DNA of 64,000 nt from the NCBI RefSeq assembly GCF_024323335.1, contig NC_066580.1, positions 143,334,188-143,398,187 on the forward strand, in the 5' to 3' direction. Numbering within the stretch: position 1 is the stretch's first letter; each line of letters begins with the position of its first letter. Below, one piece after another: positions 20,821-33,046 of the stretch. Origin of the DNA: Lathyrus oleraceus (taxonomy: Eukaryota > Streptophyta > Magnoliopsida > Fabales > Fabaceae). Position numbers and translations under genes: made by a program. The notes below the pieces were generated by a model. That model did no database searches. It was not told the DNA's origin and worked only from the letters and a program-made list of their open reading frames with translations.

Positions 20821-22173
20821 TGTAGCGGGGTATTCGTTACCATTAGAGATATTGACTAAATCCAAGGTAAACCATACAAGTCGAGTCGCCACCGCACTTT
20901 TATTTATCCAAAGGAATGGTTAGAAAGCGAACAAAAACCTAAAAGTTTTATCGAATCAAAAACTAGTAAAAATGTCAGAGATCTGGGTAAGGGGGTTGGT
21001 TATGCAATGGGAAGGTATTAGGCACCCAAAGCATCCTAGGTACTCCTAGGGAGCCCTTTTCACATTTGTTGCAAAGGTTGTTGTTGTTTTTTTGAAAATT
21101 TATTTGTGCAAACATGATTGAAGGGATGAGAAAAGTGTGTATGTTTATCTAATGTACTACTTACTAAAAGAAGGGTCAAAAGAAAATGACTCGCACGGAC
21201 GTCGCATCCACTGCATACGTATCTCATCTGAATCTGAGAATCAGAGTCTTCGTAGCTCGGCTACCTATGGGGTAAGGGTTGTGTTTTGGGGTGAACGACG
21301 TTACTACGCAATCTATCGGATGCTCGACCTTTGGAGACTTACTCGCCTGTAGTAGAAGGAGATAACGTGTTCTTAGGAGAAGAAAAATCAATGAGTTTGG
21401 GGTGTTTAGGGATGCTCATGCAAAAAGGCAGTCCTAGATGAAGGAACCGCGCTACCTTAAATGATATGCCACGAGGGGCTATACGAAACCTAAGAAATCG
21501 ATAACATGCGGGAAAAGTAAAGGGATCGAGAGATCTACCATACGGATAAAGATCCGAAGTAACAGCAATTAAAGAGATAAGAAACCCAGAGATCTCTCAA
21601 GCTAGCACCATCAAAGAAAGTGAGTCAGTATAGGTAATCGGAATAAACCTCCAGGTGGTATCCCACAAATAAAGTGGAACACCAAGCAAGCTATCCCTGC
21701 AAGAGTATGTGAGCCCTCACAAAACAAAACTCAACAAACAGGTTAGAGAAACAAGATAGGGTAATCAGGAGTTGCCCCCAAATCAAAATGTAACCACATG
21801 AATCATGCCATTAAAATTCACAAAAAGCTCACAAAAAGCAACCAAGGGTAGGAGGCCTAAACCTCTTGTCAAACACATGCATCAAAAGGGTATCAAATTC
21901 ACCCATAATACCTCATACATTCAGAGCATTCAAATTAAAAGCATAAAGTAATGGGAATAAGGCAAACCTGACTGGAGAGATCGAATGAAATTGAATTGCC
22001 CGGTTGGGTTTGCAAAGCAATCTGAGGGTTTATATGAGAGGGAATTGGTTCTATGTCGATGAGTTCCCTTCAGTCTCTGGAGGTTGCTCCGAACTCTGTT
22101 AGCTCTTCTCTCACTATCTTTTCCCCTGCCAGGGTAATAGGAATAGAATGCAATTTTGTTTCACTGAAACTCT

Positions 22174-22183
22174 GAATTTATAA
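22174..22183 (-). promoter_or_regulatory. TATA box in D LTR
   Basis: Minus strand TTATAAATTC, downstream of GGACTTGGGCCTCTCTCATT, a block also placed before the TATA box of F. The microsatellite sits just upstream in transcription direction. The start site is inferred. Confidence 0.6.
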
Positions 22184-22247
22184 CCTGATTTTTGTGGACC
22201 TGTGGGCTCAAATGAGAGAGGCCCAAGTCCAAAATTTTATGTTATAT

Positions 22248-22248
22248 T

Positions 22249-22297
<49 letters not shown>

Positions 22298-22305
22298 TTT
22301 ATTTT
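22248..22305. repeat. (TTTA)n microsatellite in D 3' LTR
   Basis: About a dozen TTTA units. The 5' LTR has a shorter tract at about 34470-34515, so its length changed after insertion. Confidence 0.9.
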
Positions 22306-22802
22306 TAAACATGTGGGCTTCGCCTAGCGAGCATGACAGTTTAAGAAATTCCTCTGAGCGTAGGTGATTCTGGTGGCTTTTCTTGGGACTCGCTAGGCGA
22401 CCCATTCTGCTCACCTAGCGAGCATGACAGCTCATGAACAAACTTTTGCTCCTTCACGATTAACGTTTTGACTGACGAATAGACCCCATTTGAACCTGTT
22501 GGAAGTATCTCAAGCCATTCCCTTGTGTTGACTGATCATCTAAATAGAACCCACAAAGTGTTTTGGATGATACTCAAGCTTCAAACAAAAGATGTTAGTG
22601 ACACATTTTTGTGCTTTTGGTTAGTAAACAAAAGTAAGAGAAACAATGATGTATAATTCAAGCATGCTTGGTGATCTCAAACTAATCACAAGGAGTCCCA
22701 CCCAAAGGCAAAGGGAACCAAGATGCTAAAGATCCTTGAGGTAATGCAAAAGCAATGTTATGATGCCATGAGGGATCTTAGGGTCAAAATTGGGGTCTTA
22801 CA

Positions 22803-22816
22803 GATGCCCCTATTTA
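22803..22816 (-). promoter_or_regulatory. Polypurine tract of element D
   Basis: On the minus strand TAAATAGGGGCATC directly precedes the 3' LTR. This is the priming site for plus-strand DNA. C has the same tract before 37359; E and F have near-identical ones. Confidence 0.85.
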
Positions 22817-25351
22817 AGGTCATTCTAGCTGGAGAAGTGAAGGTTAAAATCTTCGTCTCGACGGGGTAGAATGGGCTTAAATAATAACAAAGAGACGAAT
22901 TTTGGTCCCTAAGAGACCTCATGATGCAAATGTAGGTATGAAAAATGGTAGCACTCTGTGGAGATATGTGTCCACAAAAGCAAAGAAATCAGAAGCCACT
23001 GATAATCCATATGAGCAATTCACTCCATGGGACCAAGACCCTGGGGACTCTCCTGGGGATAGAAAAGGGATAAAAATGCGCGAGTAGGTCACGACTCAAA
23101 GCGTGGGGAACAGAATTCCAAAGGAAAAAGATCCAATGGAAAGACTCGAGCTGACTCGAAGATGCATGTATTGGGGAATATGCCAATACAACAAAAAACT
23201 ATCCACAGTGGATACTTCGGATAAAATTCGGATGAAAACAATCCACTAAGGGACTTCGCTGGGGATGTCCACAAGGACACTCCTGGGGAAGCAGAGGGAC
23301 GAGGTATTACCGGTTACTGGGTAATAAGCTCAAGGAGACATGTGATCTGAACGCCAGGTATGAGGGTGAGAGATACAACATGCTCAGGAAGAGATGAATA
23401 TCCAAGACCGGTATAAGGGTGAGAGATATCAAAACTTAAAAAAGTCTGAGGAAAACCTAAAAGGTATACTTCAACTCAGGGATTCTGACTCCACAGGGGA
23501 CAAAAAGTCATAATAGGGAGCAGAGAGGAAGGAACATCAGGGATACCGGTTACTGGGCATATAATAGGTGACCAACCAAGGCGTGAATTGGGGAATATTC
23601 CCAAAACACTCATCATCCAAAAGAGGGCTAAAAGCAAACTCGATTATAGGATGGATATTCGACTCCAGAAAGGGGATACGAATCTTACTCAACTGGGGAA
23701 GAACAAAAGGCTTCAGACCCGAGAGTGCATGAGATATACTATCTATTACTGTCAGAACGTAGATAATATACTCGCATGGACAATTATCCACAACCGGTTA
23801 CTGGGTTAATAAAGGATAAATCAACCGAAAGGAAAAGGCATCGGGATACCGAAACTAGGTATATAATGATGACCAATTCAGGGGAGAAACAATCGTTACC
23901 AACAACAACAAGGTAGACGAGAGATGACCCGCTGGGGATAAATTGCGTAATCAGGGCAATTATCCAAGCAGATGAGGGGATATCATCACCGAATATTGGA
24001 TGAAGATAATTGTCACCAATTAAAGATGAGCAAAAATAGTTACTCTGCAAAAAGGGAAGAAATAGGGTTTACAGCTACCGGTATGAGGGTAGAGAAACAC
24101 AGACTCCGCCGGGGATAATAATTACTAATTATTGAGAAATTATTCATTTACCACGGGGAAACATGATCAAACTAGATAGGCACACCAAATCAAGACTAGT
24201 CCCGGTGAGGATATAACTCAATGGGGAAAACCATCCCAATATATGTGTTGGGAAGGAACAAAAACAATCAACATCCACGAGGATATAACCCGGTGGGGAA
24301 TATGGAAGAAAGGATAGACGCTTTCTGCCTATGGAGCTGACTCTATATGGAGAGATCAGACACACACATCTGCTCGGGGAAGTATATCACCAAATAGCAA
24401 GAGACAGCAAATAACAATATATGGCAAAGAATGCAAAATGAATATCTGAATGTTATAATTATGCATGAATATGCGTGGTTTATGTATGATGTATGCTGAC
24501 AGACAGACATATCTAACACAACCAGGTCCAGGAATCAACCACCAGGTACTACATCTCAAGAGAGAAAGCCAAGTTCACCGGAGAGTATCCAATCTGCTGG
24601 GGATCAGAGATACCAGGAAGCAAAGAACTCTGCAGGGGATGAATCATCAATCATTCCAGCTGGGGACGAGAGTTATCACAGACAAGGTCCACCACACCAA
24701 CAACTCTACTGGGGAATCTATCCGAGGAGATAAAGGATTTATCGGGATCAACCACCAAATACCGCTCTTGCCCAAAGAGATCCAAGCTGCTGAGGAAGAA
24801 AGATTGCTACTCTGCTGAAGGGAAGAGAGGTGACTCTCAACAAGCAATCCACTTGGTAGGATAAACCACAAGGGGTTCCGGAGGGAGGAGATACAGTCAT
24901 GCCAGGAATATGGACAAAAATCTTACCCTGTTGGGGGTCGTACCACCCTTGGGAGAGCACTGAGGATCTCCTAAGTATCCTTTCGTCATTGTGAATGTTC
25001 ACTTTGTTTAAAAACAAATTATAAAAAATTTGATCGTTTAAAACAATGATATTTTCTTAATCAAAACATGCAAAACATTTGTTGAATAGAAACAGATAAG
25101 AGTGCCAATAATTGGATAAAAGGCTCAAATTTATTTGATAGAATGGTAGTCTACGAATGGCAAGACTCCATAGATCTTTACAAATTTGAAATTGGTGATA
25201 TATATTGGAAAAGGGATACATTGAACATAATGACCATTTCTCCACCAATTCTGAATCCGATGTATTTGAAGCTTTGGCTGATAATGAGCAAGGATCTCTG
25301 ACGGACGACAGTTGTAGAACAAAGTCTTGTCAGGATGCAGTTACTTGCCAA
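22817..25351 (-). other. 3' untranslated region of element D
   Basis: No coding signal. It contains recurring words complementary to the form TCCCCAG-nn-GAGT (on the plus strand for example ACTCTACTGGGGA at 24703-24715, 12 of 13 identical to the primer-binding-site core) and small hairpins such as 23305-23326 with 7-bp arms TATTACC and GGTAATA. The segment 25010-25250 matches C near 19740-19980. Confidence 0.65.
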
Positions 25352-25531
25352 ATCCCTAATTTTTGCCTAGATTTCCCGAGGATGAGGTACTCAATCTAGC
25401 GGGATACATATATCATTATTATTATTTTTTTGTGTCTCTAACTTTTGCCTAGATCGCCCATTCGGGTTTTCAATCCACTGAGACGCTCATTTTTGCCTAA
25501 GCCGCCCTTTCGGGTTTTCAACTTAGCGAGC
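25352..25531 (-). other. Three two-stage RNA hairpins after pol (element D)
   Basis: Read on the minus strand: unit 1 at 25485-25531 (outer stem GCTC and GAGC), unit 2 at 25434-25484 (GTCTC and GAGAC), unit 3 at 25352-25405 (ATCCC and GGGAT). Inner stems and GGCAAAA loops correspond to C, with point changes. The position right after the integrase stop is conserved. Confidence 0.78.
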
Positions 25532-25548
25532 TATTCAGTTTTTATTTT

Positions 25549-26428
25549 TTAGGCGAAGTATTTCTTGACTGCATCTGAATTCACAGGACGAGTGAAATCC
25601 TCCCCATCCATAGTTGTAAGTATCAAAGCACCGCCTGAAAAGGCTCTTTTAACAACATACGGACCCTCATAGTTCGGAGTCCACTTGCCCTTAGAATCGG
25701 GCGCGAAAGACAAAACTTTCTTGAGCACAAGGTTACCTTCTCGGAACACATGAGGCTTGACCTTCTTATCAAAAGCTTTCTTCATCCTCTGCTGATATAA
25801 CTGACCGTGGCACATGGCAGTCAATCTCTTTTCTTCTATCAAGTTCAGCTGGTCATAACGATTCTGAACCCATTCAGCATCAGTCAACTTGGCCTCCATC
25901 AAGACTCTCATTGATGGAATCTCCACCTCTACAGGGAGTAGAGCCTCCGATCTTGACTTAGCGATCATATCATCGACATATACCTCAATCTCCTTGTGCA
26001 TCATGTCATGGAACAAGGTAGTCATAGCTTGTTGATACGTGGCTCCGGCGTTTTTCAAACCGAAGGGCATCACTCGATAACAGAATGTTCCCCAAGGTAT
26101 GATGAATGTTGTCTTCTCCATATCCTCGGGTGCCATTTTAATCTGATTATATCCGAAAAATCCGTCCATAAACGAGAAGACATTGAATTTAGCTGTATTG
26201 TCTACCAACATATCAATATGTGGTAGAGGGAAATCATCTTTCGGACTAGCTTTATTCAAGTCTCTATAGTCCACACACATCCAGACTTTTCCATCTTTCT
26301 TAGGCACGGGCACAATATTGGCCATCCATTGAGGATATATAGAAGTCACCAGGAACCCCGCATTAATTTTGCTTCTGAACTTCCTCTTTGATCTTCACTG
26401 CCATATCAGGATGAGTTCTTCTGAGCTT
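25549..26428 (-). pseudogene. RT fragment fused to integrase C-terminus (element D)
   Basis: The RT palm is intact up to the catalytic YVDDMIAKS, then the frame passes directly (near 25940-25955) into integrase C-terminal sequence (LPVEVEIPSMRVLMEAKLTD, GKWTPNYEGPYVVK, DAVKKYFA). RT thumb, both RNase H domains, zinc finger and catalytic core of integrase are absent. A one-base insertion near 26367 shifts the frame before YPQWMANIV. The protein cannot complete reverse transcription or integrate DNA. The word GGA at both parental ends suggests microhomology at the deletion; that is inference. Confidence 0.9.
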
Positions 26429-26798
26429 CTACTTTACAGGCATGCACTTAGGCTTTAGAGGTAGGAAATGTTGCACAATATCAGTATCTAGACCAGGCAT
26501 GTCTTCATATGACCAGGCAAAGACGTCAACATATTCTCGTAACAACTTAATCAACCCCTTCTTAACAGATTCTTCCAGAAGTGCCCCAATCTTTACCTCT
26601 CGTACACAATCTTCAGACCCCAAGTTGACTGTTTCCAGATTCCCAAGATGCGGCTGAATGATCTTCTCTTCATGCTCAAGTAGACGGGTGATCTCATCAG
26701 GAATCTCTTCAACATCATCTTCCTCTGCCTCAAATACAGGGAATTCAGAATTGGGAGATGGTGTTGGGTCATTATGTTCAATGGGTTTAGAAATCAAC
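26429..26798 (-). pseudogene. N-terminal part of pol after the intron (element D)
   Basis: Acidic linker before RT (NSEFPVFEAEEDDVEEIPDE, then DVFAWSYEDMPGLDTDIVQ), as in C. It ends at a TAG (26429-26431) at the same codon as the stop at 16333 in C; E has Gln there. The exon start is set by the acceptor CAG next to 26799. Confidence 0.85.
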
Positions 26799-27059
26799 CT
26801 GCATAATGATTTTGGATATGAAAAGATTTAGAATTCAAACAAGGCAAATCATTATGCAGATGAAAAGATTGATTTTATTCCATTTTGAGGTTTTATGTGA
26901 TCACCAATTTCATGCAAAAGCGAAACGGGAAAATAAATGGAAAAACAAACATTTAACATGAATTTATTGAATGAAAATATCATTGTATTTATGTTCCATC
27001 AATATCATCACTCCTCCTTTTGGCATGGGAGAAGGGTTTTTAAACAAAATGATCATTAC
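26799..27059 (-). other. Predicted PRO-RT intron (element D)
   Basis: Minus strand donor TCAAG-GTAATG and acceptor ATTATGCAG-GTTGAT bound 261 bases. Splicing keeps the frame between the protease linker and the RT linker. Of the four copies here, this donor is the closest to the plant consensus. Confidence 0.82.
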
Positions 27060-30000
27060 CTTGACTTATGGACAACTGTTGGAATATGCACAACGACTCA
27101 ATTGTTGCAGACCCCTCCAGGGATGATGAAATTGCCAGAATCCTATGTATCTTCTTCTAAAACGGCAGCAGCCTCCTCATCTAGACCAGTGTGGATGAAA
27201 CCTCCACTCTTGAATAACCCTTGCTTGTTGAAAGTACCAGAAGAAAAACCTATGCCAGCTCGGGACTCGTTGTCTTCTAACTCAATCATTTTTCCTAAAC
27301 CAGTGGTTGCACCACGCTCAATGGCCAACTTTGCATCTTTGTAGGAAGCAAATGAAGGAGTTCTCTTCTCAATAGGCTCAGCTATAGATAAAGCTTGGAA
27401 AGGAGTTCCAATTTCAACCTCAGCATCTATATAAGAGAAGGAAGACAAATGGCTAACCAGGAGAGCCCTTTCTCCCCCTACCACCACCAGCTTCTTGTTT
27501 TTCACGAATTTCAATTTCTGGTGTAGGGTGGACGTCCCGGCGCCTGCCTCGTGAATCCATGGTCTGCCTAAGAGACAACTATACGATGGGTGAATGTCCA
27601 TAACCTGGAAGGTAATCTGGAAATCACTTGGTCCAATCTTGACTGAGAGATCAACTTCCCCAATCACGGTCTTACAAGACCCATCGAAAGCCTTCACAAC
27701 TACTCCACTCTGCCTCATGGGAGGCTCTTGATATGATAGCTTTGAGAGAGTGGACTTTGGCAATACGTTCAATGATGACCCGGTGTCCACCAGCACATTG
27801 GACATGGCGTCGTCTTTGCAATTCATAGATATGTGTAAAGCCAAGTTGTGGTCTCTTCCCTCCTCAGGGAGATCAGAGTCACAAAAGCTCAGGTTGTTGC
27901 AAGCAGTAATGTTTGCAACAATGCTATTGAATTGCTCCAAAGTGACATCGTGATCTACATATGCCACATCCAACACTTTCTGCAGAGCCTCTCGGTGTGG
28001 TTCTGAATTTAAGAGTAAGGATAACACAGATATTTTGGATGGCGTTTGTAGAAGTTGGTCTACAACATTGTACTCGCTCTTTTTGATGAGTCTCAGCATC
28101 TCATCACAGTCTTCTTTCACATTGCCACTCGAGCCAACAGAAGTATGGGTTTTCAGTACGGAGGAGGGCTTAACAGCAAGTGCCGGATTCGGAGAATTCA
28201 CAGCGTTCCCGATCGGGCGTTCAACAAAATCAGCATTGATTTGAGGCTTCGGCGGTGCTAAAAATACACGGCCACTACGGGTCAAACCGCTAACATCGGC
28301 AATATTCACAACAGAAGAGGAGGGCAAGGACACCTCTTTCCCATTCTCTACTGCTACGGCGTTGTAGCGATAGGGAACTGCCTTTTCATAGGAGTAAGGC
28401 ATAGGACCAGCAGGCTTAATGATCAGAGCGGGAGAAGCCTTCTGCTTGCTACCATTGTACTTGATGATAACAGGCTCGGGTATCCGGAATACTGGGGAGA
28501 TCACATTAACCTCAGGCTCATTTTCATCAACATTCCTGTTTTGAAGGATCTCAATGACTCCTTCGTCCAACATTTCCTGAACATCCTTGCGCACCTGGAA
28601 ACAACCCAATCGGTTAACAGGGCAGACTCGGCATCTATCATGGTCATGCTCATAATGACTGTAATCACACAACAAACGATGCATCTGGACCAGAGACTGT
28701 CGAATATGACTGACATATTTGACCTTGTATTTTCCAGGGCAACCCTGGACCATGTTGACAGATTTCCCATGTTCGGGCAATGGGTTCTTCTTCACATTAG
28801 GGCCTACGTCCTCAAAACATAAAATACCACACCTCACAAGGTTTTGAACCTTGGTCTTCAAAGGGTAACAATTCTCCACGTCGTGGCCGGGAGCACCAGA
28901 ATGGTAAACACAATGTAACTTAGGCTTATACCACCACTGGGGGTTAACAGGTATAGCCGGTGGGTCTCTCGGAGTAATCAGCTTCCTTTCTATCAAAGAG
29001 GGATATAACTCTGTGTACGTCATAGGAATAGGATCAAAGGTGACCCTTTTCCTCTCGTAACTCATGCTGGTTTGATTACTGTTTCGAGGCTGGTAGGCCT
29101 GCTGCTGCGGTCGGTGTTGTTGTTGCTGATATTGCGGATGTGGTTGCTGATTGTTACTATGTTGCTGATACTGTTGATTGTCTCTGAAAACAGGTGCTAT
29201 ATGAGCCACCTGGTGCTGGTTACTGGCGGGACGCACAGTCTTCCTCCTCACAGAGGGTCTTCTTGGTTTCTCATGGGAGATCACAGCATGTGCCTCTCCA
29301 TCTTTCTTCTTTGCAAACGCCCCATAACGTTTCGCAGAAGAGCCTTCTTCTCTAGTTAACCGTCCTTCACGGACCCCTTCTTCTAGACGCATCCCCATAT
29401 TCACCATCTCGGTGAAGTCAGAAGGAGCGCTAGCAATCATCCGCTCATAATAAAAAGAACTTAAAGTATTCAAAAAGATCTTAGTCATCTCTTTCTCTTC
29501 TAGCGGAGGCACGATCTGTGCTGCCACCTCTCGCCACCTCTGGGCGTACTCCTTAAATGTTTCTTTATCCTTCTGGGACATGGCTCTCAATTGATCTCTA
29601 TCGGGAGCCATATCCACGTTGTACTTGTACTGCTTGACGAAGGCTTCGTCGAGATCATTGAAGGATCGGATGTTCGCGCTGTCTAAACCCATGTACCAAC
29701 GCAAAGCGGCACCGGACAAACTGTTCTGAAAGTAATGGATGAGTAGTTGGTCATTATCGGTTTGAGTCGACATCTTCCTGGCATACTTGACCAGGTGGCT
29801 GAGAGGACAAGTATTTCCTTTGTATTTTTCAAAATCAGGGACCTTGAATTTCACAGGGATCTTCACATTTGGAACCAAGCAGAGTTCGGCAGCAGACTTG
29901 CCGAAAAGATCCTTCCCTCTGAGAGTTTTCAATTCCTTGCGAAGCTCAAGAAATTGATCGTTCATAGCATCCATCTTCTCATAAACATCTGGACCCTCAG

Positions 30001-30424
30001 ATGGCTCAGAACGATAGATGATGTCGTCTACCCTGGGCAAAGTATGCACGATAGGAGGAGGAACGGCAAGGATCGGGCTAGATGCCGGCAGAGAAGCAAA
30101 GGTAGGAATAGGACCCTCAGGCATGAAATTGGGAGGCATCCCCCACGGGAACCCGATTGGCATGGATGTTGCAGCAAAGTGTGCACTGGCAGCAGGCACA
30201 GTAGAGGAGACAATTTCAGAAATAACTGTCCTCTAGGGAGGAGTTGAAGGTGTCGGAGAAGACTGGCTCTGGGCAGCCATGAATGACTCCATTAGGGCAG
30301 TCAATCTGGCCACTTTCTCTTTCAGCTCGCGGTTCTCTTGCTCTAAGTGATCCATTAGTCTTGAAATGTTGGCTCTAGTGTAGTACCGGTGAGTCATCTT
30401 GTCTTCAAAATAAATGAAGGACAC
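27060..30424 (-). pseudogene. Ogre gag-protease (element D)
   Basis: A nearly intact gag-pro: 1018 codons are open at 27143-30199. Domains from the N-terminus: coiled coil (LMDHLEQENRELKEKVARL, from 30424 or Met 30397), Pro-rich linker, capsid (FEKYKGNTCPLSHLVKYARK, LRWYMGLDSANIRSFNDL, FKEYAQRWREVAAQIVPP), Gln/His-rich stretch, zinc knuckle CVYHSGAPGHDVENC (28869-28912), CDYSHYEHDHDRCRVC, and protease LVDTGSSLNVLP near 27760-27800 with the catalytic DTG. One TAG at 30232-30234 and two stops just before the intron donor (27143-27145 and near 27100) break it. It is the best guide to the domain layout of this family. Confidence 0.92.
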
Positions 30425-30666
30425 AAAGTTAGACCACAGGGCAAGGGACCGGAAACAGAACCTGCTTATGCATATGATGCATGCAATGTTTATGCATATG
30501 ATTTGTTTTTTATTTCAAAGGAACTTTAAAGTTTTATTTGCAAATTCTGGAAATATTAAGCATTTTATCACATATGGAAATATCTCATCAAATAATATCA
30601 GGGAAAAGAAGTGTAGCATCGTCAATCATGTACAAGAGAAAAGGAAAATAATCGTCTTATGGATCC

Positions 30667-32117
30667 CTAGAAATAATCATCTAAAGCTCAGGACACAGGA
30701 AGATAAGATGCGCGAAGCCTCTTCACCTCCCTCTCGTAGGCTGCCTCCATATCGGCCTTCTCTTTGGCGAGTCGATCATACCTCCTCTTCCAGAACTTAG
30801 AAGACTGAGGAAGTAGAGAAGTCCATACATCATCAGGGTCATCAATAACCTAATGCTCAAGAAACTCAATCAACGCATCCTTCTCCTTAATCTGCTGAAG
30901 CAACTCTTCACGTTCACGGATCCAGGCACGTGAACGGTCTTCGTCTCTCAACTCCTCTGCTCCTTGATTAGGGAGGGTTGAAGGCTCAGCCATAATCATA
31001 GGTGTAGGCCTCGGATACTCGTAAGGCATGAGATACTCAGACGCCCTCTTCCTAACCCAAACAGTGTAAGGCTCCAACGCGATGCAATTCTTAGGACCCA
31101 ACTCTTTCCTTCCTTTCCTATGAATCTTGCGCCAAGCGCGGACCATCCTAGCTTTCAAGCCTTGGGGATCTTTACCATCCTGAAAGAATACACCCTCTAA
31201 CAGAATGTTATTGGATTTATCCTTTAAGGGGAACCCAAGCTGCCGACGTGCCAAAACAGGATTGTAGTTAATCCCATCACATGTACCAAGAAGAGGTACA
31301 TTGGAGAATTCGCCACAAGAGTCAATAATCTGCACACCATCATACACATGGTTATACCAAGAGATATCATCATTAGTGAGAGACATAAGTCTCGTGGACC
31401 ACCGTAGACATTCCTTGTTCTCCTTGAAAGCGACCGTCTGAGGTAAGTGAGAATAAACCACTTATACAACAGAGGCAAACAACACACAATGGCGCCACCA
31501 CCCTTTGCATTCCTCATATGCAAAGAGAAGTAGGTATCGCCCAACAGAGTCGGAACGAGATTAAGAGTAGAGAAGATCCTAATAGCGTTCACATCCACAA
31601 ACTTGTCGATGTTGGGGAATAATACTAGCCCACAGATGAGAAGTACAAATATGGCCTCAAAGGCGTCCTTACTCATGGCCTTCCCATACATAGTATCTTG
31701 AGCAATGAGGAACTCAGAAGGGAGACCTTGAATTCCTCCTTTGGTAGTCATATGAGCACCAACCATAGATTCATCTATGTGTAACATGTCAGCTATCTCT
31801 TGAGAAGTAGGAATACTCTCCAAGCCACTGAACGGCAACTGGTCTAGAATAGGTATACCCACAAGGTAAGCATACTCCTCAAGGGTAGGCAAAAGCTGGA
31901 AATCCGGAAACGTGAAGCAACGGTACAAGGGATCATAAAACTGCAGCAATACACTCACCAATCCTTCATCCACCTGAGTAGTCAGAAGAGGAAGAAGCTT
32001 CCCAAAACGAGCCTTGAAACCCAAAGGATCTAATACATAGGATGTCAGATTCCTTAACTCTTTCAAATCTGGTTGCCTGAAGCTGTACTTCTTTGTATTC
32101 CTTCTTTGTCTTTCCAT
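30667..32117 (-). pseudogene. Ogre ORF1 (element D)
   Basis: Starts at Met 32117 (MERQRRNTKKYSFRQPDLKE) and runs about 1450 bases to a TAG at 30667. It is colinear with ORF1 of C. A one-base deletion near 31452 shifts the frame, a TAG near 30850 replaces a Gln codon, and a TGA lies at 30688-30690. The function of the family is unknown; the charged, coiled-coil-like C-terminus (EREELLQQIKEKDALIEFLE) suggests oligomerisation. Confidence 0.82.
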
Positions 32118-33020
32118 GTCTGAAAGATTTGCAAATAAACCCCTTAAGTTCCTTGAAAATTTTCTTATTTATTGATGATATGGATGCAAATGGGTGCATG
32201 AATTCATGAATGCAACAATCACACTCAAGGATCAAGCAAAGCACACCAAACAAAGGTCATGGGATGGATTATGTTGTTCTTAATATCAATCATCCATTTT
32301 GGTGGATTATGGTTTACACCTTATCAACACCCAAGTTCCATTGATATTAAGGATTCATGAACGGATCAACCATGAATCAAGGGTTTGTTGTAAGTCACGA
32401 GCATGGAGTTAGGTTAAGAACCACCCAAAAGGGAGTGTACTAGGGTTTAAACCTGCCAAACATGTTCTACAAGAGGTTCCCATAGTCATCATCCCATCTT
32501 TCGGATATTATTAGATAAACGACTACTCGTATTCCGAAAATATTCTCAAGAGAGACTCTTATGAGTGTAGTATCGCGTAACAATCGTATCAAATCTTACA
32601 CTTAAACGACTTTCGCATTACATCCTAAGAATAGGCCAAGATGGGCTTGGTAAACTAAGGTCCTTGGCTTCTAAGGTCAATATTGGAAAGAGTAATGTCT
32701 AACCACAACTTACTTGTGTGACATTATTGATCCCAACATAACCTCCACCAAGTGTATGGACTTGCAAGTCAACTTGCTAAGGAATAACTCCACACAAGTC
32801 GACAAGACTATGCCATTCTCCTACCCTAAGTGCACTCGAGCCCGGGTATAGAACTCATCTCACAAAGATCACCAAGCGTACAAGGAATTAATATTCAAAC
32901 AATTCAATCATTACATATAATACAGTAATCCCAAATTGCACAAAAATATGTCGCAAAAAAATAAATATACAATACAATACAACAAATATGAAAAGTAGGC
33001 AAAACCCACTAGGATGTTTC
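32118..33020 (-). other. Untranslated leader of element D
   Basis: 0.9 kb without coding signal between primer-binding site and ORF1, strongly similar to the leaders of C and F over several hundred bases, including the CTTAATATCAA inverted repeat (about 32276-32356). Confidence 0.7.
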
Positions 33021-33040
33021 GATCCCCAGCAGAGTCGCCA
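33021..33040 (-). promoter_or_regulatory. Primer-binding site of element D
   Basis: Minus strand TGGCGACTCTGCTGGGGATC, six bases from the 5' LTR. Complementary to the tRNA-Arg 3' end. Confidence 0.88.
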
Positions 33041-33046
33041 TTTTTC

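Larger units (their letters stand above)
20821..22802 (-). repeat. 3' LTR of element D
   Basis: Begins TGTAGCGGGG and ends GGTCTTACA on the plus strand, the inverse of TGTAAGACC at the true 5' end. A (TTTA)n microsatellite lies at about 22248-22305 and an antisense TATA box at 22174-22183. The block around 21200-21350 is shared with the LTR of F. Confidence 0.93.

Noticed and set aside
27750..30247. Open frames on the plus strand opposite gag-pro of D
   Set aside because: Shadow frames of a well-supported minus-strand gag-protease.
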